Positions 6,257 to 13,405 are shown, counted from the first letter of the stretch. The stretch is 38,955 bases of DNA from a virus (IMGVR_UViG_3300035034_000386:1-38955), one strand, 5' to 3'. Notes: generated by a model not told the origin, from the sequence alone. Numbers and translations are program-made.

Positions 6257-6666
6257 TGGAAGAGATAGAACAACTATTAGCACAGCTAAAGAAAGATGAA
6301 GCGGTTTTACATAAGAAATTTCAAGAAAAAGTATTAAAATTATATGAGAGTAAACAAAATAAATATAAAGACGAAAGCTTTGCATCTTTAAAATATCTTA
6401 TAGAATCCGTTTTTGCAATACCAGAATTATTTATTATAAGTAGAAAAGATTATAATGTAGCTGCCAGAAGCATTTTTGATTATATTATTAATAATGAAGA
6501 CACTTATACTTATTCCAGCATAGCGAGAGAAACAAAAAGAGACAGAACAACCGTAATGCACTCAGTAGAAAACTATGAAATATTTTCAAAAAGTCCTGAG
6601 TATAAGGGAAAGTATGAAACTATCATAAGTCTATACGCTAAGAATAAGAGTAATACAACGAATTAA
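6256..6666 (+). CDS. DnaA domain-IV-like DNA-binding protein, 136 aa
   Basis: The N-terminal third is a charged helical segment. Residues about 66-108 resemble the DNA-binding domain IV of the replication initiator DnaA: ARSIFDYII, then YTYSSIARETKRDRTTVMHS, comparable to the GRDHTTV-H signature of DnaA. The ATPase domain of DnaA is absent. Stand-alone versions of this domain occur in phages and could bind DnaA boxes, either as a regulator or as a competitor of host initiation. The function here is inference; the family resemblance is fairly clear. It is translationally coupled to the upstream gene. Confidence 0.75.
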   Translation: MEEIEQLLAQLKKDEAVLHKKFQEKVLKLYESKQNKYKDESFASLKYLIESVFAIPELFIISRKDYNVAARSIFDYIINNEDTYTYSSIARETKRDRTTVMHSVENYEIFSKSPEYKGKYETIISLYAKNKSNTTN

Positions 6667-6692
6667 TAAAAATAAGATAAATAACACGAATT

Positions 6693-6911
6693 ATGGCACA
6701 CGATAAATATGTAGGTAAATCAAAAATATACAAAGGTGTATATCTATACAGAAGAAACGGAAGACAAGACACTTATTCTGGAGAGATACAAAAAAAGAAA
6801 AAACTAGGATTTGAAACAGAGAGAGAAGCTGCTATCTGGGTAGACATGAGACTAATCGAAGCAGGTAAAGAGCCTGTTAATATTTTAAAACGTAAAAAAT
6901 TACAATCATGA
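6693..6911 (+). CDS. AP2-like small DNA-binding protein, 72 aa
   Basis: Residues about 9-65 follow the AP2/ERF-like fold pattern: YKGVYLYRRNGR, a beta-strand segment YSGEIQKKKKLG, then FETEREAAIWVDMRLIEAG and a final N. In phages this domain is usually fused to an HNH nuclease or an integrase; here it stands alone and is basic. A DNA-binding accessory or regulatory role is likely. Its stop overlaps the next start (ATGA at 6908-6911). Confidence 0.7.
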   Translation: MAHDKYVGKSKIYKGVYLYRRNGRQDTYSGEIQKKKKLGFETEREAAIWVDMRLIEAGKEPVNILKRKKLQS

Positions 6912-7033
6912 CACAAGAAAAAATTGCACAATGGGTAATAGATAACAGATACCCAAAAAGTGTATATAACAATAAGAGCGATCTTGAAATGTACACTACT
7001 ATAATAGAAATGATACAAAAACTAGAATCATGA
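6908..7033 (+). CDS. Hypothetical small protein, 41 aa
   Basis: This short helical protein (MTQEKIAQWVIDNRYPKSVY at its start) has no family I can name. ATGA overlaps with both neighbours (6908-6911 and 7030-7033) make translation likely. It belongs to the P3 early operon. Confidence 0.6.
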   Translation: MTQEKIAQWVIDNRYPKSVYNNKSDLEMYTTIIEMIQKLES

Positions 7034-7173
7034 GATATTTTATAATACACTTTCAACTAAGAAAAAGAGTACTAACAATGAAGCTAAAAAAGATACTCGA
7101 ATACTATAAGGCATATAAAAAGTATTGCAAATTAGTAGACGAATTAATTAAGCAAAAAACAAATCAATCATGA
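7030..7173 (+). CDS. Hypothetical small basic protein, 47 aa
   Basis: A lysine- and tyrosine-rich, probably helical small protein with no recognised family. It is locked into the operon by ATGA overlaps at both ends (7030-7033 and 7170-7173). An internal ATG at residue 18 could be an alternative start. Confidence 0.55.
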   Translation: MRYFIIHFQLRKRVLTMKLKKILEYYKAYKKYCKLVDELIKQKTNQS

Positions 7174-7679
7174 AAAAAAACGAAAAACTAAAAGCAATAG
7201 TAAGAGAGTGGCTAGAGAACAAGATAGGCTTTTCACTATCTGATAAACTAGCAATTAAAATGGTTGCTGAGATTATTGAAACAGAAGATGAAATAAAAGT
7301 AGGTAACAATAATATAAATAAAGAATATATTGGCTCATCTAATGGAGAAAGATGGGGACAATTTGGAGAGCCTAACGGAACATTGCGTGAAGCTCTTGAG
7401 CAAGCTTCGGAATATTTAAAAACTCAAGACAGCACAATACATTATAAAAGCGAAAAGGATAAGCTAGAGGATAAAGAAGAAAGCGACTGGATAAGTGTAA
7501 CCGATAGAATGCCAGAAGAAAGCGAACATAGATTTAGTGAAAATGTTTTAATTTATTATTCACTAGGATTAATATTAATAGGATTTACTCATAGGGGATT
7601 TTGGGAAAGCGATGCGCAAACATTAAAAAATGAAGAAGTAACACATTGGAGACACCTACCAGAACCACCAAAACAATAA
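7170..7679 (+). CDS. DUF551-containing protein, 169 aa
   Basis: The C-terminal part from residue about 106 matches the DUF551 pattern: SDWISVTDRMPEE, a VLIYY strand, and a VTHWRHLPEPPK end. The N-terminal 60 residues are helical and acidic, and residues 45-75 contain a Gly/Asn-rich stretch. DUF551 proteins are frequent in phage early regions; their biochemical role is not established. It is the last gene of the P3 operon before the second structured RNA and the terminase genes. Confidence 0.75.
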   Translation: MKKNEKLKAIVREWLENKIGFSLSDKLAIKMVAEIIETEDEIKVGNNNINKEYIGSSNGERWGQFGEPNGTLREALEQASEYLKTQDSTIHYKSEKDKLEDKEESDWISVTDRMPEESEHRFSENVLIYYSLGLILIGFTHRGFWESDAQTLKNEEVTHWRHLPEPPKQ

Positions 7680-7691
7680 ACTAAAGTTTTG

Positions 7692-7699
7692 TATATTTG
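7692..7699 (+). promoter_or_regulatory. -7 box of a probable promoter for the terminase operon
   Basis: TATATTTG is a perfect -7 box, 12 nt after the end of the DUF551 gene and directly before structured RNA copy B. The upstream TTTAACR and TTTG boxes found at the early promoters are missing, so this may be a promoter of a different temporal class (late). Confidence 0.5.
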
Positions 7700-7711
7700 T
7701 ATTAAATTAAT

Positions 7712-7790
7712 AGGGGTCTAGCACGATACTTTGGGTTTAGAAATTACCAAAGATTAAAGACGAAGATAAGAGTTCATCGACAGGCCCTTT
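7712..7790 (+). ncRNA. Structured RNA element, copy B, in the terminase leader
   Basis: The outer stem AGGGGTCT (7712-7719) pairs with AGGCCCTT (7782-7789), including two G-U pairs. CTTTGG (7729-7734) pairs with CCAAAG (7747-7752) around the same GTTTAGAAATTA loop as copy A. The following ATTAAAGACGAAGA is also identical. The outer stems of the two copies differ in sequence but both pair, which supports a conserved structure. It lies 17 nt upstream of the small terminase gene, so a role in controlling terS or in packaging is possible; neither is shown by sequence alone. Confidence 0.7.
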
Positions 7791-7807
7791 ATTAAAAAAT
7801 AAAAAAA

Positions 7808-8254
7808 ATGGCATCATACACTAAAGAAGACAAAGACAATATACTAAACAACATTTTTGACGCCATAACACAAGGTCAAGCGGTACGTAATGCGATTAAA
7901 AAAGAGAATATATCTTTCTCTACGTTTTACATCTGGTTAGATGACGATGAAGACAAAGCGAAACAATACGCGCGCGCAACCGAGATAAGAGCTGAAGCAA
8001 TGGCTGAAGACATACTAGAAATATGTGACGCCTTTGAAAACGATATAATGCTAGATCAAGACGGCAAAGAGATAACCAATCACAACGTTATTCAGAGAGA
8101 CCGACTAAGAGTAGACACACGCAAGTGGCTAATGTCTAAGATGATGCCTAAGAAGTACAGCGATAGACAACAGATCGACCATACCACAGACGGCAAGAGC
8201 TTAAACACTCCATTAATGAACCTAGACCCACTTAAAATAAAAGAATCAAAATAA
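7808..8254 (+). CDS. terS: Terminase small subunit
   Basis: This 148-residue protein has the Sf6-like small-terminase layout. There is an N-terminal helix-turn-helix (AVRNAIKKENISFSTFYIWL, residues about 28-47), then a helical oligomerisation segment (QYARATEIRAEAMAEDILEI). The conserved C-terminal RLRVDTRKWLMSKMMPKKY at about 113-131 is a hallmark of the family. It recognises packaging sites on phage DNA and hands them to the large subunit, which is encoded 0.6 kb downstream. Structured RNA copy B lies in its leader. Confidence 0.85.
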   Translation: MASYTKEDKDNILNNIFDAITQGQAVRNAIKKENISFSTFYIWLDDDEDKAKQYARATEIRAEAMAEDILEICDAFENDIMLDQDGKEITNHNVIQRDRLRVDTRKWLMSKMMPKKYSDRQQIDHTTDGKSLNTPLMNLDPLKIKESK

Positions 8255-8264
8255 ATAAAACATT

Positions 8265-8378
8265 ATGAAAATAGATAAAATAGTAGATTACATATTAAAA
8301 GGAATGTTAGTTTCGTTATACGCTTTCATTAGCTGGGCGGTTATAACTGTATTATTACATTTAATTGATAAATATTAG
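8265..8378 (+). CDS. Small single-pass membrane protein, 37 aa
   Basis: A short N-terminal amphipathic segment is followed by one hydrophobic stretch (residues about 13-33, LVSLYAFISWAVITVLLHLI). It has no family I can name. It is preceded by AAAACATTATG, a normal start context here. It lies between the two terminase genes with no obvious packaging role. Confidence 0.5.
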   Translation: MKIDKIVDYILKGMLVSLYAFISWAVITVLLHLIDKY

Positions 8379-8435
8379 TCTCCCACGTGTGGAGAGGTAG
8401 CACTAAACCCTTATAAACAGTACAAACCTAAAATT

Positions 8436-8621
8436 ATGAAAGAAACAAGTAATCTGCGTAAATTGTTATTTTCTGGACAAATTGTAAGACTAGACAAAGA
8501 TTTTGCAAATAGTAATGAAGTAACAGTAGTGAGTCAGACACCTAAAAAACTTTACACAACCGTAACAGTTGACGGCAAATATAAATGGGATGTTATGACT
8601 AATAGATTGACAGAATTATAA
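8436..8621 (+). CDS. Hypothetical small protein, 61 aa
   Basis: This is a beta-rich, soluble small protein (SGQIVRLDKDF and TVTVDGKYKWDVM segments) reminiscent of small barrel-like domains, but no family is recognised. It starts with AAAATTATG after a 57-nt gap that includes a short imperfect hairpin near 8380-8394. Confidence 0.55.
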   Translation: MKETSNLRKLLFSGQIVRLDKDFANSNEVTVVSQTPKKLYTTVTVDGKYKWDVMTNRLTEL

Positions 8622-8651
8622 ACATTACAAACTTAAAATAAAATTAAAGCT

Positions 8652-8855
8652 ATGACACCAAATGAAAAAGCAATTAAACTTTACGGAATTTTTAATTTAT
8701 TTACTGAACCAAATAAAGAAGAACATCACCAAGCCAAAAGATGTGCGATAAATCATTTAAAAAGAAAAATATTTCTTTACGACTTATGGCCAGCTAAGAA
8801 AGGTGAATCTATTGATTTCTTAAATTTAGTAATAAAAGAATTGAAATTATTATAA
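8652..8855 (+). CDS. Small conserved-type phage protein, 67 aa
   Basis: The pattern TPNEKAIKLYGIFN, AKRCAINHLK and a final FLNLVIKELKLL is like a frequent small uncharacterised phage family in Bacteroidetes (TPKEKA ... AKQCA type). It is helical, soluble and of unknown function. It ends 9 nt before the terL reading frame. Confidence 0.6.
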   Translation: MTPNEKAIKLYGIFNLFTEPNKEEHHQAKRCAINHLKRKIFLYDLWPAKKGESIDFLNLVIKELKLL

Positions 8856-8864
8856 AAATAGCCT

Positions 8865-10118
8865 TTGATTAACCCAACCACAGCACTTAGAAAGATAGCC
8901 GCTATGACTAAGCGGATTAAAGTTATTCAAGGCGGTCAAGGTGCTGGCAAGACCTTTAGCATACTAATGCTCATCATTAATCATGCAAGCAGTAACGAAG
9001 GTCTTGACATTTACATTGCATCAGCAGAACTTTCTAAGATGCGTATTACAGTCATAAAGGACTTTGTTAAGATCATGCGACTGTTTGGAATATTTGACCG
9101 CAACAGTTGGAAGGGCGGAAAAGAATACGAGTTTAGGAACAAATCAAAGATTACATTTATTGGCCTAGATAAAGAGGACATTGGAAAAGGTTTACGTTCT
9201 GATCTTATATTCTTAAACGAAGCAAACAAGACAACCTTTGAGACTTACAGAGAACTAACCTCACGAGCTAAACAAGTTATCCTAGACTATAACCCTAATA
9301 GTGAATTTTGGGTACATACTGAGATACTAGATAGAGACGATTCAGAATTTATTATTCTTACTTACAAGGACAACGAATATTTAAATCCTACAGAAGTAAA
9401 AGAAATAGAGATTAACCGGTCTAAGGCTTACATTAATTTAGAACTTCCTAACCTAGATATAGTTAACAACGTAAAATCAAAGTACTATCAAAACAAATGG
9501 CAAATCTACGGACTTGGTAAGATCGGTTCTAATCCAAACAGGATCTTCTTTTGGAATAGTTGTACGGTTGAAGCTTATCAAGAATTAACCGCACCTATTT
9601 ACTATGGCGTAGACTGGGGTACTGTAGACCCTCTGGCAATGATAGAAGCCAAATACACTGATGGTAGACTATATCTTAGAGAACTTAATTATAAGTCTGA
9701 GAACCAAATAAGGGAAGGTCTCGACACCGCGATGAATAAGAAACTACAAGACCAAGAAGAGGGCCTAATAAAATGGTTATTCGCACAAAAAGACATCAAC
9801 AAAAACCGACCTATAATTTGCGATAATAACCGAGTAGAGAAGATCAAAGCATTAAGGTCAATGGGTTTTGATTACGCACTAAGAGCAACCAAGACAAAAG
9901 GAAGCATACTAGACGGTATAGACATACTTAACGGCTTAGAAGTGTATTACACCCAAGACTCAAAGAACATCGACAACGAGCAAAAGAACTACAGTAGAGT
10001 CATTGATCGTTACGGTGTAGTATTAGAAGAACCTGAAGACAAAAACAATCACTTGATGGATGCAGTTAGATACATTGTACTTTTCTTAAGGAAAGAGGGA
10101 ATAATTAAAAACATTTAA
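8865..10118 (+). CDS. terL: Terminase large subunit (ATPase and nuclease)
   Basis: This 417-residue protein is the packaging motor. The N-terminal ATPase has Walker A GGQGAGKT at about 27-34 and Walker B LIFLNEA at about 113-119. The C-terminal RNase H-like nuclease carries acidic residues in YGVDWGTVDP (about 248), IICDNNR (about 308) and HLMDAVRY (about 400). No ATG precedes the conserved N-terminus. The frame opens after a TAG at 8859 and TTG at 8865 gives INPTTALRKIAAM before the first ATG (8904); family members normally have this TTALRKI-like segment, so I choose TTG. Its stop overlaps the upstream box of promoter P4. Confidence 0.9.
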   Translation: MINPTTALRKIAAMTKRIKVIQGGQGAGKTFSILMLIINHASSNEGLDIYIASAELSKMRITVIKDFVKIMRLFGIFDRNSWKGGKEYEFRNKSKITFIGLDKEDIGKGLRSDLIFLNEANKTTFETYRELTSRAKQVILDYNPNSEFWVHTEILDRDDSEFIILTYKDNEYLNPTEVKEIEINRSKAYINLELPNLDIVNNVKSKYYQNKWQIYGLGKIGSNPNRIFFWNSCTVEAYQELTAPIYYGVDWGTVDPLAMIEAKYTDGRLYLRELNYKSENQIREGLDTAMNKKLQDQEEGLIKWLFAQKDINKNRPIICDNNRVEKIKALRSMGFDYALRATKTKGSILDGIDILNGLEVYYTQDSKNIDNEQKNYSRVIDRYGVVLEEPEDKNNHLMDAVRYIVLFLRKEGIIKNI

Positions 10119-10160
10119 CATTTACAAAGTTTGTATATCCGTTTATCAGTTATATATTTG
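10114..10160 (+). promoter_or_regulatory. Extended early-type promoter P4
   Basis: TTTAACA (10114-10120), nine bases, TTTG (10130-10133), nineteen bases, TATATTTG (10153-10160). It is an early-type promoter placed inside the structural half of the genome, right at the terL stop, and drives the 45-residue gene at 10183. The leader TATAACTTAAAA matches P2. Confidence 0.8.
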
Positions 10161-10182
10161 CCTATAACTTAAAACAAAAATC

Positions 10183-10320
10183 ATGACTATCCAGAAAGCA
10201 AAAGAATTAACAAGTAAAGAAGTATTTACACTTTTAAAGAAAAAAGGTCACACTAATTGCAGCGCACAGCAAATCGCAGACGCTCATGGTGAAGGTAGAG
10301 ACTTCGCATTTTTATTCTAA
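10183..10320 (+). CDS. Hypothetical small protein, 45 aa
   Basis: A short protein with a helical N-terminus (TIQKAKELTSKEVFTLLKKK) and a C-terminus resembling a helix-turn-helix fragment (SAQQIADAHGEG). No family is recognised. It has its own strong promoter (P4) and is followed at once by promoter variant P7, so it is a single-gene unit. That arrangement suggests an accessory gene of the kind called a moron. Confidence 0.6.
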   Translation: MTIQKAKELTSKEVFTLLKKKGHTNCSAQQIADAHGEGRDFAFLF

Positions 10321-10325
10321 AAACA

Positions 10326-10371
10326 TTTAACATCTATAAGGTTTAACAAATTGTCTGTTTGCTTATCTTTG
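10326..10371 (+). promoter_or_regulatory. Promoter variant P7 upstream of the HNH gene
   Basis: TTTAACA (10326-10332), nine bases, TTTA in place of TTTG (10342-10345), eighteen bases, TATCTTTG (10364-10371). The upstream box and its nine-base spacing match the P1-P6 family; the -7 box fits TAnnTTTG. The altered -33 box and spacing suggest a weaker promoter. Confidence 0.55.
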
Positions 10372-10387
10372 GTAAAACTTAAAAACT

Positions 10388-11002
10388 ATGAATGATTTAA
10401 AAGTAAGCTTGCAAGATAGTTATTCTTTAGAATTAGAAAATCTACACAATGAAGAATGGCTAGACATACCTAATTATGATGGTGTTTATCAATGTTCTAA
10501 CTATGGCCGAATAAAATCTTTAGCAAGAAAAATTGAAAGACAAACTAAGCACGGTTTAGTTATTAGTTATAGAAAAGACAAAATAAGAAAACCTACAAAA
10601 GTAAAGGTACAAGGCACTAATAGTGAAGTGTTTTATATTAAATTAAGTTTAGACAGTATAAAGAAGACCGACACTGTTTCACAATGGGTTGGTGTTACTT
10701 TTATTGGGGAAAAGAAAAAAGGTTATCATTTTCAACATAAAAACAAGAATACTTTAGATAATAGGCTTGAAAACATTGAACAAGTAACAATTAAAAAATC
10801 TAAATCAAACGATTTTAAACACTTTAAAAGAGAAGTGCATAATTTTAAAAGTTTACCAAAGCCAAAGCTTAAAATAGTAAGGGATGATGGTAAAGTGTTT
10901 TCATTTACTGATATAGTAAATACTTATGGAAAGTCTGCTTATTTTAATATCTTAAAAGGATTTAATGTAAGAAATCACAAATGGCAGGTAATTAGATTAT
11001 AA
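10388..11002 (+). CDS. NUMOD4/HNH homing endonuclease-like protein, 204 aa
   Basis: Residues about 20-45 carry a NUMOD4 motif (EEWLDIPNYDGVYQCSNYGR). The HNH core is the GYHFQHKNKNTLDNRLENIE segment near 115-134. It keeps the His and the paired Asn residues, but the residue before the His is Gln (usually Asp or Asn), and the upstream strand reads VSQW where VHRL is typical. The C-terminal YGKSAYFNILKG segment could be a further DNA-binding repeat. Such enzymes are mobile nucleases that often sit beside terminase genes, as here. Activity is uncertain given the changed residues. Confidence 0.8.
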   Translation: MNDLKVSLQDSYSLELENLHNEEWLDIPNYDGVYQCSNYGRIKSLARKIERQTKHGLVISYRKDKIRKPTKVKVQGTNSEVFYIKLSLDSIKKTDTVSQWVGVTFIGEKKKGYHFQHKNKNTLDNRLENIEQVTIKKSKSNDFKHFKREVHNFKSLPKPKLKIVRDDGKVFSFTDIVNTYGKSAYFNILKGFNVRNHKWQVIRL

Positions 11003-11014
11003 TAAATATAACCC

Positions 11015-11185
11015 ATGAAGGAAAGAATAAACTACATACTACAAGAGCTAGGCATATTAGGAATATACTCAGGTGTATTCTTTTTATGCTTATTGCTTGT
11101 AAGCCATAACTTAATACAGAATATAGGCTTATCTTTAATGCTTGGAGTCTTTGCAAAACTCTTGGACTCTATTAACCGTAAATAA
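11015..11185 (+). CDS. Small membrane protein with two hydrophobic segments, 56 aa
   Basis: Hydrophobic stretches at residues about 11-31 (ELGILGIYSGVFFLCLLLVS) and 36-50 (LSLMLGVFAKLL) suggest two membrane passes with charged ends. The size and topology would suit a holin, but the location between terL and the portal gene, away from the endolysin, argues against assigning that role. No family is recognised. Confidence 0.5.
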   Translation: MKERINYILQELGILGIYSGVFFLCLLLVSHNLIQNIGLSLMLGVFAKLLDSINRK

Positions 11186-11193
11186 ATAAAACT

Positions 11194-11394
11194 ATGAAAT
11201 ACTTAAAAATTATATTATTTGTAGAATTCATTACTTTGCTTATTGTTGGATTAATACATCTAGTTTTATTTGTAGCTGGATATGATTTTCCCTTAATAAT
11301 ATATTTAATGATGTCTTTATTTACACTTGGGATTTGTTTGATAAATATATTCTTAATAGCTCCATGCGTTGAATGGTTTATAGATAAATATTAA
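11194..11394 (+). CDS. Small membrane protein with two hydrophobic segments, 66 aa
   Basis: Two long hydrophobic stretches (residues about 4-28 and 33-58) separated by a short GYDF turn indicate a two-pass inner-membrane protein. It follows another small membrane protein after 8 nt, so the two may act together. No family is recognised; holin, superinfection-exclusion or host-membrane functions are all possible. Confidence 0.55.
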   Translation: MKYLKIILFVEFITLLIVGLIHLVLFVAGYDFPLIIYLMMSLFTLGICLINIFLIAPCVEWFIDKY

Positions 11395-11412
11395 CTTTAA
11401 ATAAATAAAACT

Positions 11413-11640
11413 ATGAGGAAAATTACAAACCTAGAAAAGAACCGAGAAGATTATTATTTTAAAGTTTATGCTTATAAAAAAGATACTGATAAGCTTACAG
11501 CGCAATGCGAATTAGCATATCAAAGGGTTGCAGGATCAATTATGAATCCTCATAAAGTTAATTATAAGTTTGGCATTCCAGATGATGATTTTGCTTTAGG
11601 TTTAATGACACTAAGAATAAGAATAACACACTTAAACTAA
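11413..11640 (+). CDS. Hypothetical protein, 75 aa
   Basis: A soluble, tyrosine- and lysine-rich protein without a recognised family. The start has the typical AAAACTATG context. It lies in the insert between terL and the portal gene. Confidence 0.55.
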   Translation: MRKITNLEKNREDYYFKVYAYKKDTDKLTAQCELAYQRVAGSIMNPHKVNYKFGIPDDDFALGLMTLRIRITHLN

Positions 11641-11645
11641 ATAAC

Positions 11646-11831
11646 ATGAAAGAAGACAACCATTCAATAATATTTTTAGAAGCTTTAAAGAAGAACAAAG
11701 CCGCATTTAAAAACCTTCAAAATTGCCTTAAAAAAGTGCCTGACCAATATAAAGAAGCTCAGTTTAAAATACCTAAGACAGAAATGGAGAAGATAGTTAT
11801 TAATAGACTTTGGTCTAACGGTAAAAAATAG
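11646..11831 (+). CDS. Hypothetical small protein, 61 aa
   Basis: A lysine-rich, probably helical small protein (LEALKKNKAAFKNLQNCLKK) with no recognised family. It starts 5 nt after the upstream stop and ends 3 nt before the zinc-ribbon gene, consistent with one transcript. Confidence 0.55.
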   Translation: MKEDNHSIIFLEALKKNKAAFKNLQNCLKKVPDQYKEAQFKIPKTEMEKIVINRLWSNGKK

Positions 11832-11834
11832 CCT

Positions 11835-11975
11835 ATGAAAGTAAACTGCTCATACTGCAATAAATCAACCAAGGTAGAACAAACTACAGGAGAGACACAG
11901 TGCAGAGGATGCCACCAGATAATTGAGTACAAGGATTTAAAAGCGTATAAGATAACGCCTAAAGAATTAAAATAA
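11835..11975 (+). CDS. Small zinc-ribbon protein, 46 aa
   Basis: Two knuckles, CSYC (residues 5-8) and CRGC (23-26), make a classical C-x2-C / C-x2-C zinc ribbon in a 46-residue protein. The layout resembles the phage Mu Com type of small zinc-ribbon regulators, which act on mRNA. Its role here is unknown. It is the last gene before the portal leader, so a regulatory role on the head operon is conceivable but is only inference. Confidence 0.65.
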   Translation: MKVNCSYCNKSTKVEQTTGETQCRGCHQIIEYKDLKAYKITPKELK

Positions 11976-12144
11976 AACCTTCTTATAATAAATAAATTTG
12001 TATCTTGCAAGCATTCTTTAAACAAATTCGGGAGCATGCCTGTAACTATAGTACATTAGTATATTAGAATCATTCTTCGGTAGTCGGTTCACAAGACTAT
12101 ACAATCGTGACACCACAATAGATAGGGTAAGAGGACTTAACTTC

Positions 12145-13326
12145 ATGCCCTATTCCCCTAATACCGCATACAACGACTACCAAGAAGAAGCAGCCAAACT
12201 AAAGGTTATACTTAACAATCCAGCATTTTTGACAATCGTTAAAATGAACTGTGATCTTTTCTCATTGGGTAAAATCTACGTCAAAGATACTAACGGCGAG
12301 ATCATACCAAACCATCCACTTAACGAATTAATATCAGAACCAAATCCATTTCAAACAACCCGTCAACTTAAGTGGGACTACATGTTTTGGTTGATGATGG
12401 GTAACGCTTATCTATTCGCTGAAAGTTTCATATCTACATCTGATAATATACTTTACTTTCTTGACCCTTCTAAAATGCAATTTCCAAAAGAAATGACAGA
12501 GCAAGGGGACAAACTATTTTTGTCTAAAGTAAATGCAGACAATTTTAAAAAGAATTTAGTTAAGTATAAGTACGATAACGGAGACGAAACTTCAATTCCA
12601 TTCAACAAAGTAATACACTACACCGATTTATCTTCAACAACAAAACAATGGTTTAAAGGCTCAAGTGTTATAGATGCTTTATTTAAAGTGCTTTCTAATT
12701 CTGAGTTGGCATTAGACGCGAAAAACACAAACTTATTATTTGCTGGGAAGTACATGGTAGCTGGCAAGGTAGGCGAGAACGATCTTGACAACCCAATGAT
12801 GAGTCAAGGCGAAAAGAAAGACATTGAGCAAAAGACAATGCGAAACACCCCAGTCACAGCCATTAAATCAATGATTGAGATTAAGCGGTTTGTTGAGGAT
12901 ATGGGTAAGCTAAAACTAGATGAAGCATATGTTCAGGATGCGTTTAAAATTGGGCGTATCTATGGAGTGCCTAAAGACGTAATTGAATCAGAGGTCGGAA
13001 GCGGTGCAACTTATGAAAACCAAGAGAAAGCAAGAGGAGCACACGTTGACTACGTGATGAGTCCCAAGGGAGAAGACTTTGTAGACTTGATTATGAAGCG
13101 TTTTAATTTTACAGGCGAAGCTTGCATGGAATGGACTCATTTACCTTTTAATTACTACAGTAGGATGCAGAAAGAAGAAAGCGAAAAGAGAAAGTCTGAA
13201 GCTTTGCTTAATTTGTTACAAGCAGGAGTTGACCCAGAAGATGCAAAGATTCAGTTAGGATATAACTTTACAAAAGAAATTAATTATGAAAGACCAAATC
13301 AAAGCACTCAACAAGGAACTGAGTAA
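12145..13326 (+). CDS. Portal protein (HK97-type)
   Basis: This is the phage portal of the HK97 type, forming the DNA gate at one capsid vertex. The segments CDLFSLGKIYVKD, HPLNELISEPNPFQ and WDYMFWLMMGNAYLF near residues 35-100 are typical, as is IYGVPKDVI near 275. The coordinates use the first ATG. The same frame stays open back to 12052 and encodes a portal-like N-terminus (FFGSRFTRLYNR, then RVRGLNF), so the real start may be an ATT at 12055 or ATA at 12061. It lies upstream of the protease and capsid genes in the normal order. The C-terminus is overlapped by the small frame at 13286. Confidence 0.85.
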   Translation: MPYSPNTAYNDYQEEAAKLKVILNNPAFLTIVKMNCDLFSLGKIYVKDTNGEIIPNHPLNELISEPNPFQTTRQLKWDYMFWLMMGNAYLFAESFISTSDNILYFLDPSKMQFPKEMTEQGDKLFLSKVNADNFKKNLVKYKYDNGDETSIPFNKVIHYTDLSSTTKQWFKGSSVIDALFKVLSNSELALDAKNTNLLFAGKYMVAGKVGENDLDNPMMSQGEKKDIEQKTMRNTPVTAIKSMIEIKRFVEDMGKLKLDEAYVQDAFKIGRIYGVPKDVIESEVGSGATYENQEKARGAHVDYVMSPKGEDFVDLIMKRFNFTGEACMEWTHLPFNYYSRMQKEESEKRKSEALLNLLQAGVDPEDAKIQLGYNFTKEINYERPNQSTQQGTE

Positions 13327-13405
13327 GACAAAGAGCAAAGACAGAATTAAGACTATACTAGAAGAGATTAAAAGCTTAAAGTTAAATAACGAAATTATAA
13401 AGTAA
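13286..13405 (+). CDS. Small lysine-rich protein bridging portal and protease genes, 39 aa
   Basis: This frame starts 41 nt before the portal stop in a different frame and ends in a TAATG overlap with the protease start (13403-13407). The product is a short charged helix (KALNKELSKTKSKDRIKTIL). The tight fit suggests it is translated, at least to couple portal and protease translation. It may also be a minor structural or scaffold-like peptide; no family is recognised. Confidence 0.5.
   Translation: MKDQIKALNKELSKTKSKDRIKTILEEIKSLKLNNEIIK

Noticed and set aside
12060-12067. TATATTAG as the portal promoter
   Set aside because: It lies within the probable extended portal coding sequence, lacks the following CA and lacks a -33 box; I think it is chance, though it would become relevant if the ATG at 12145 is the real start.
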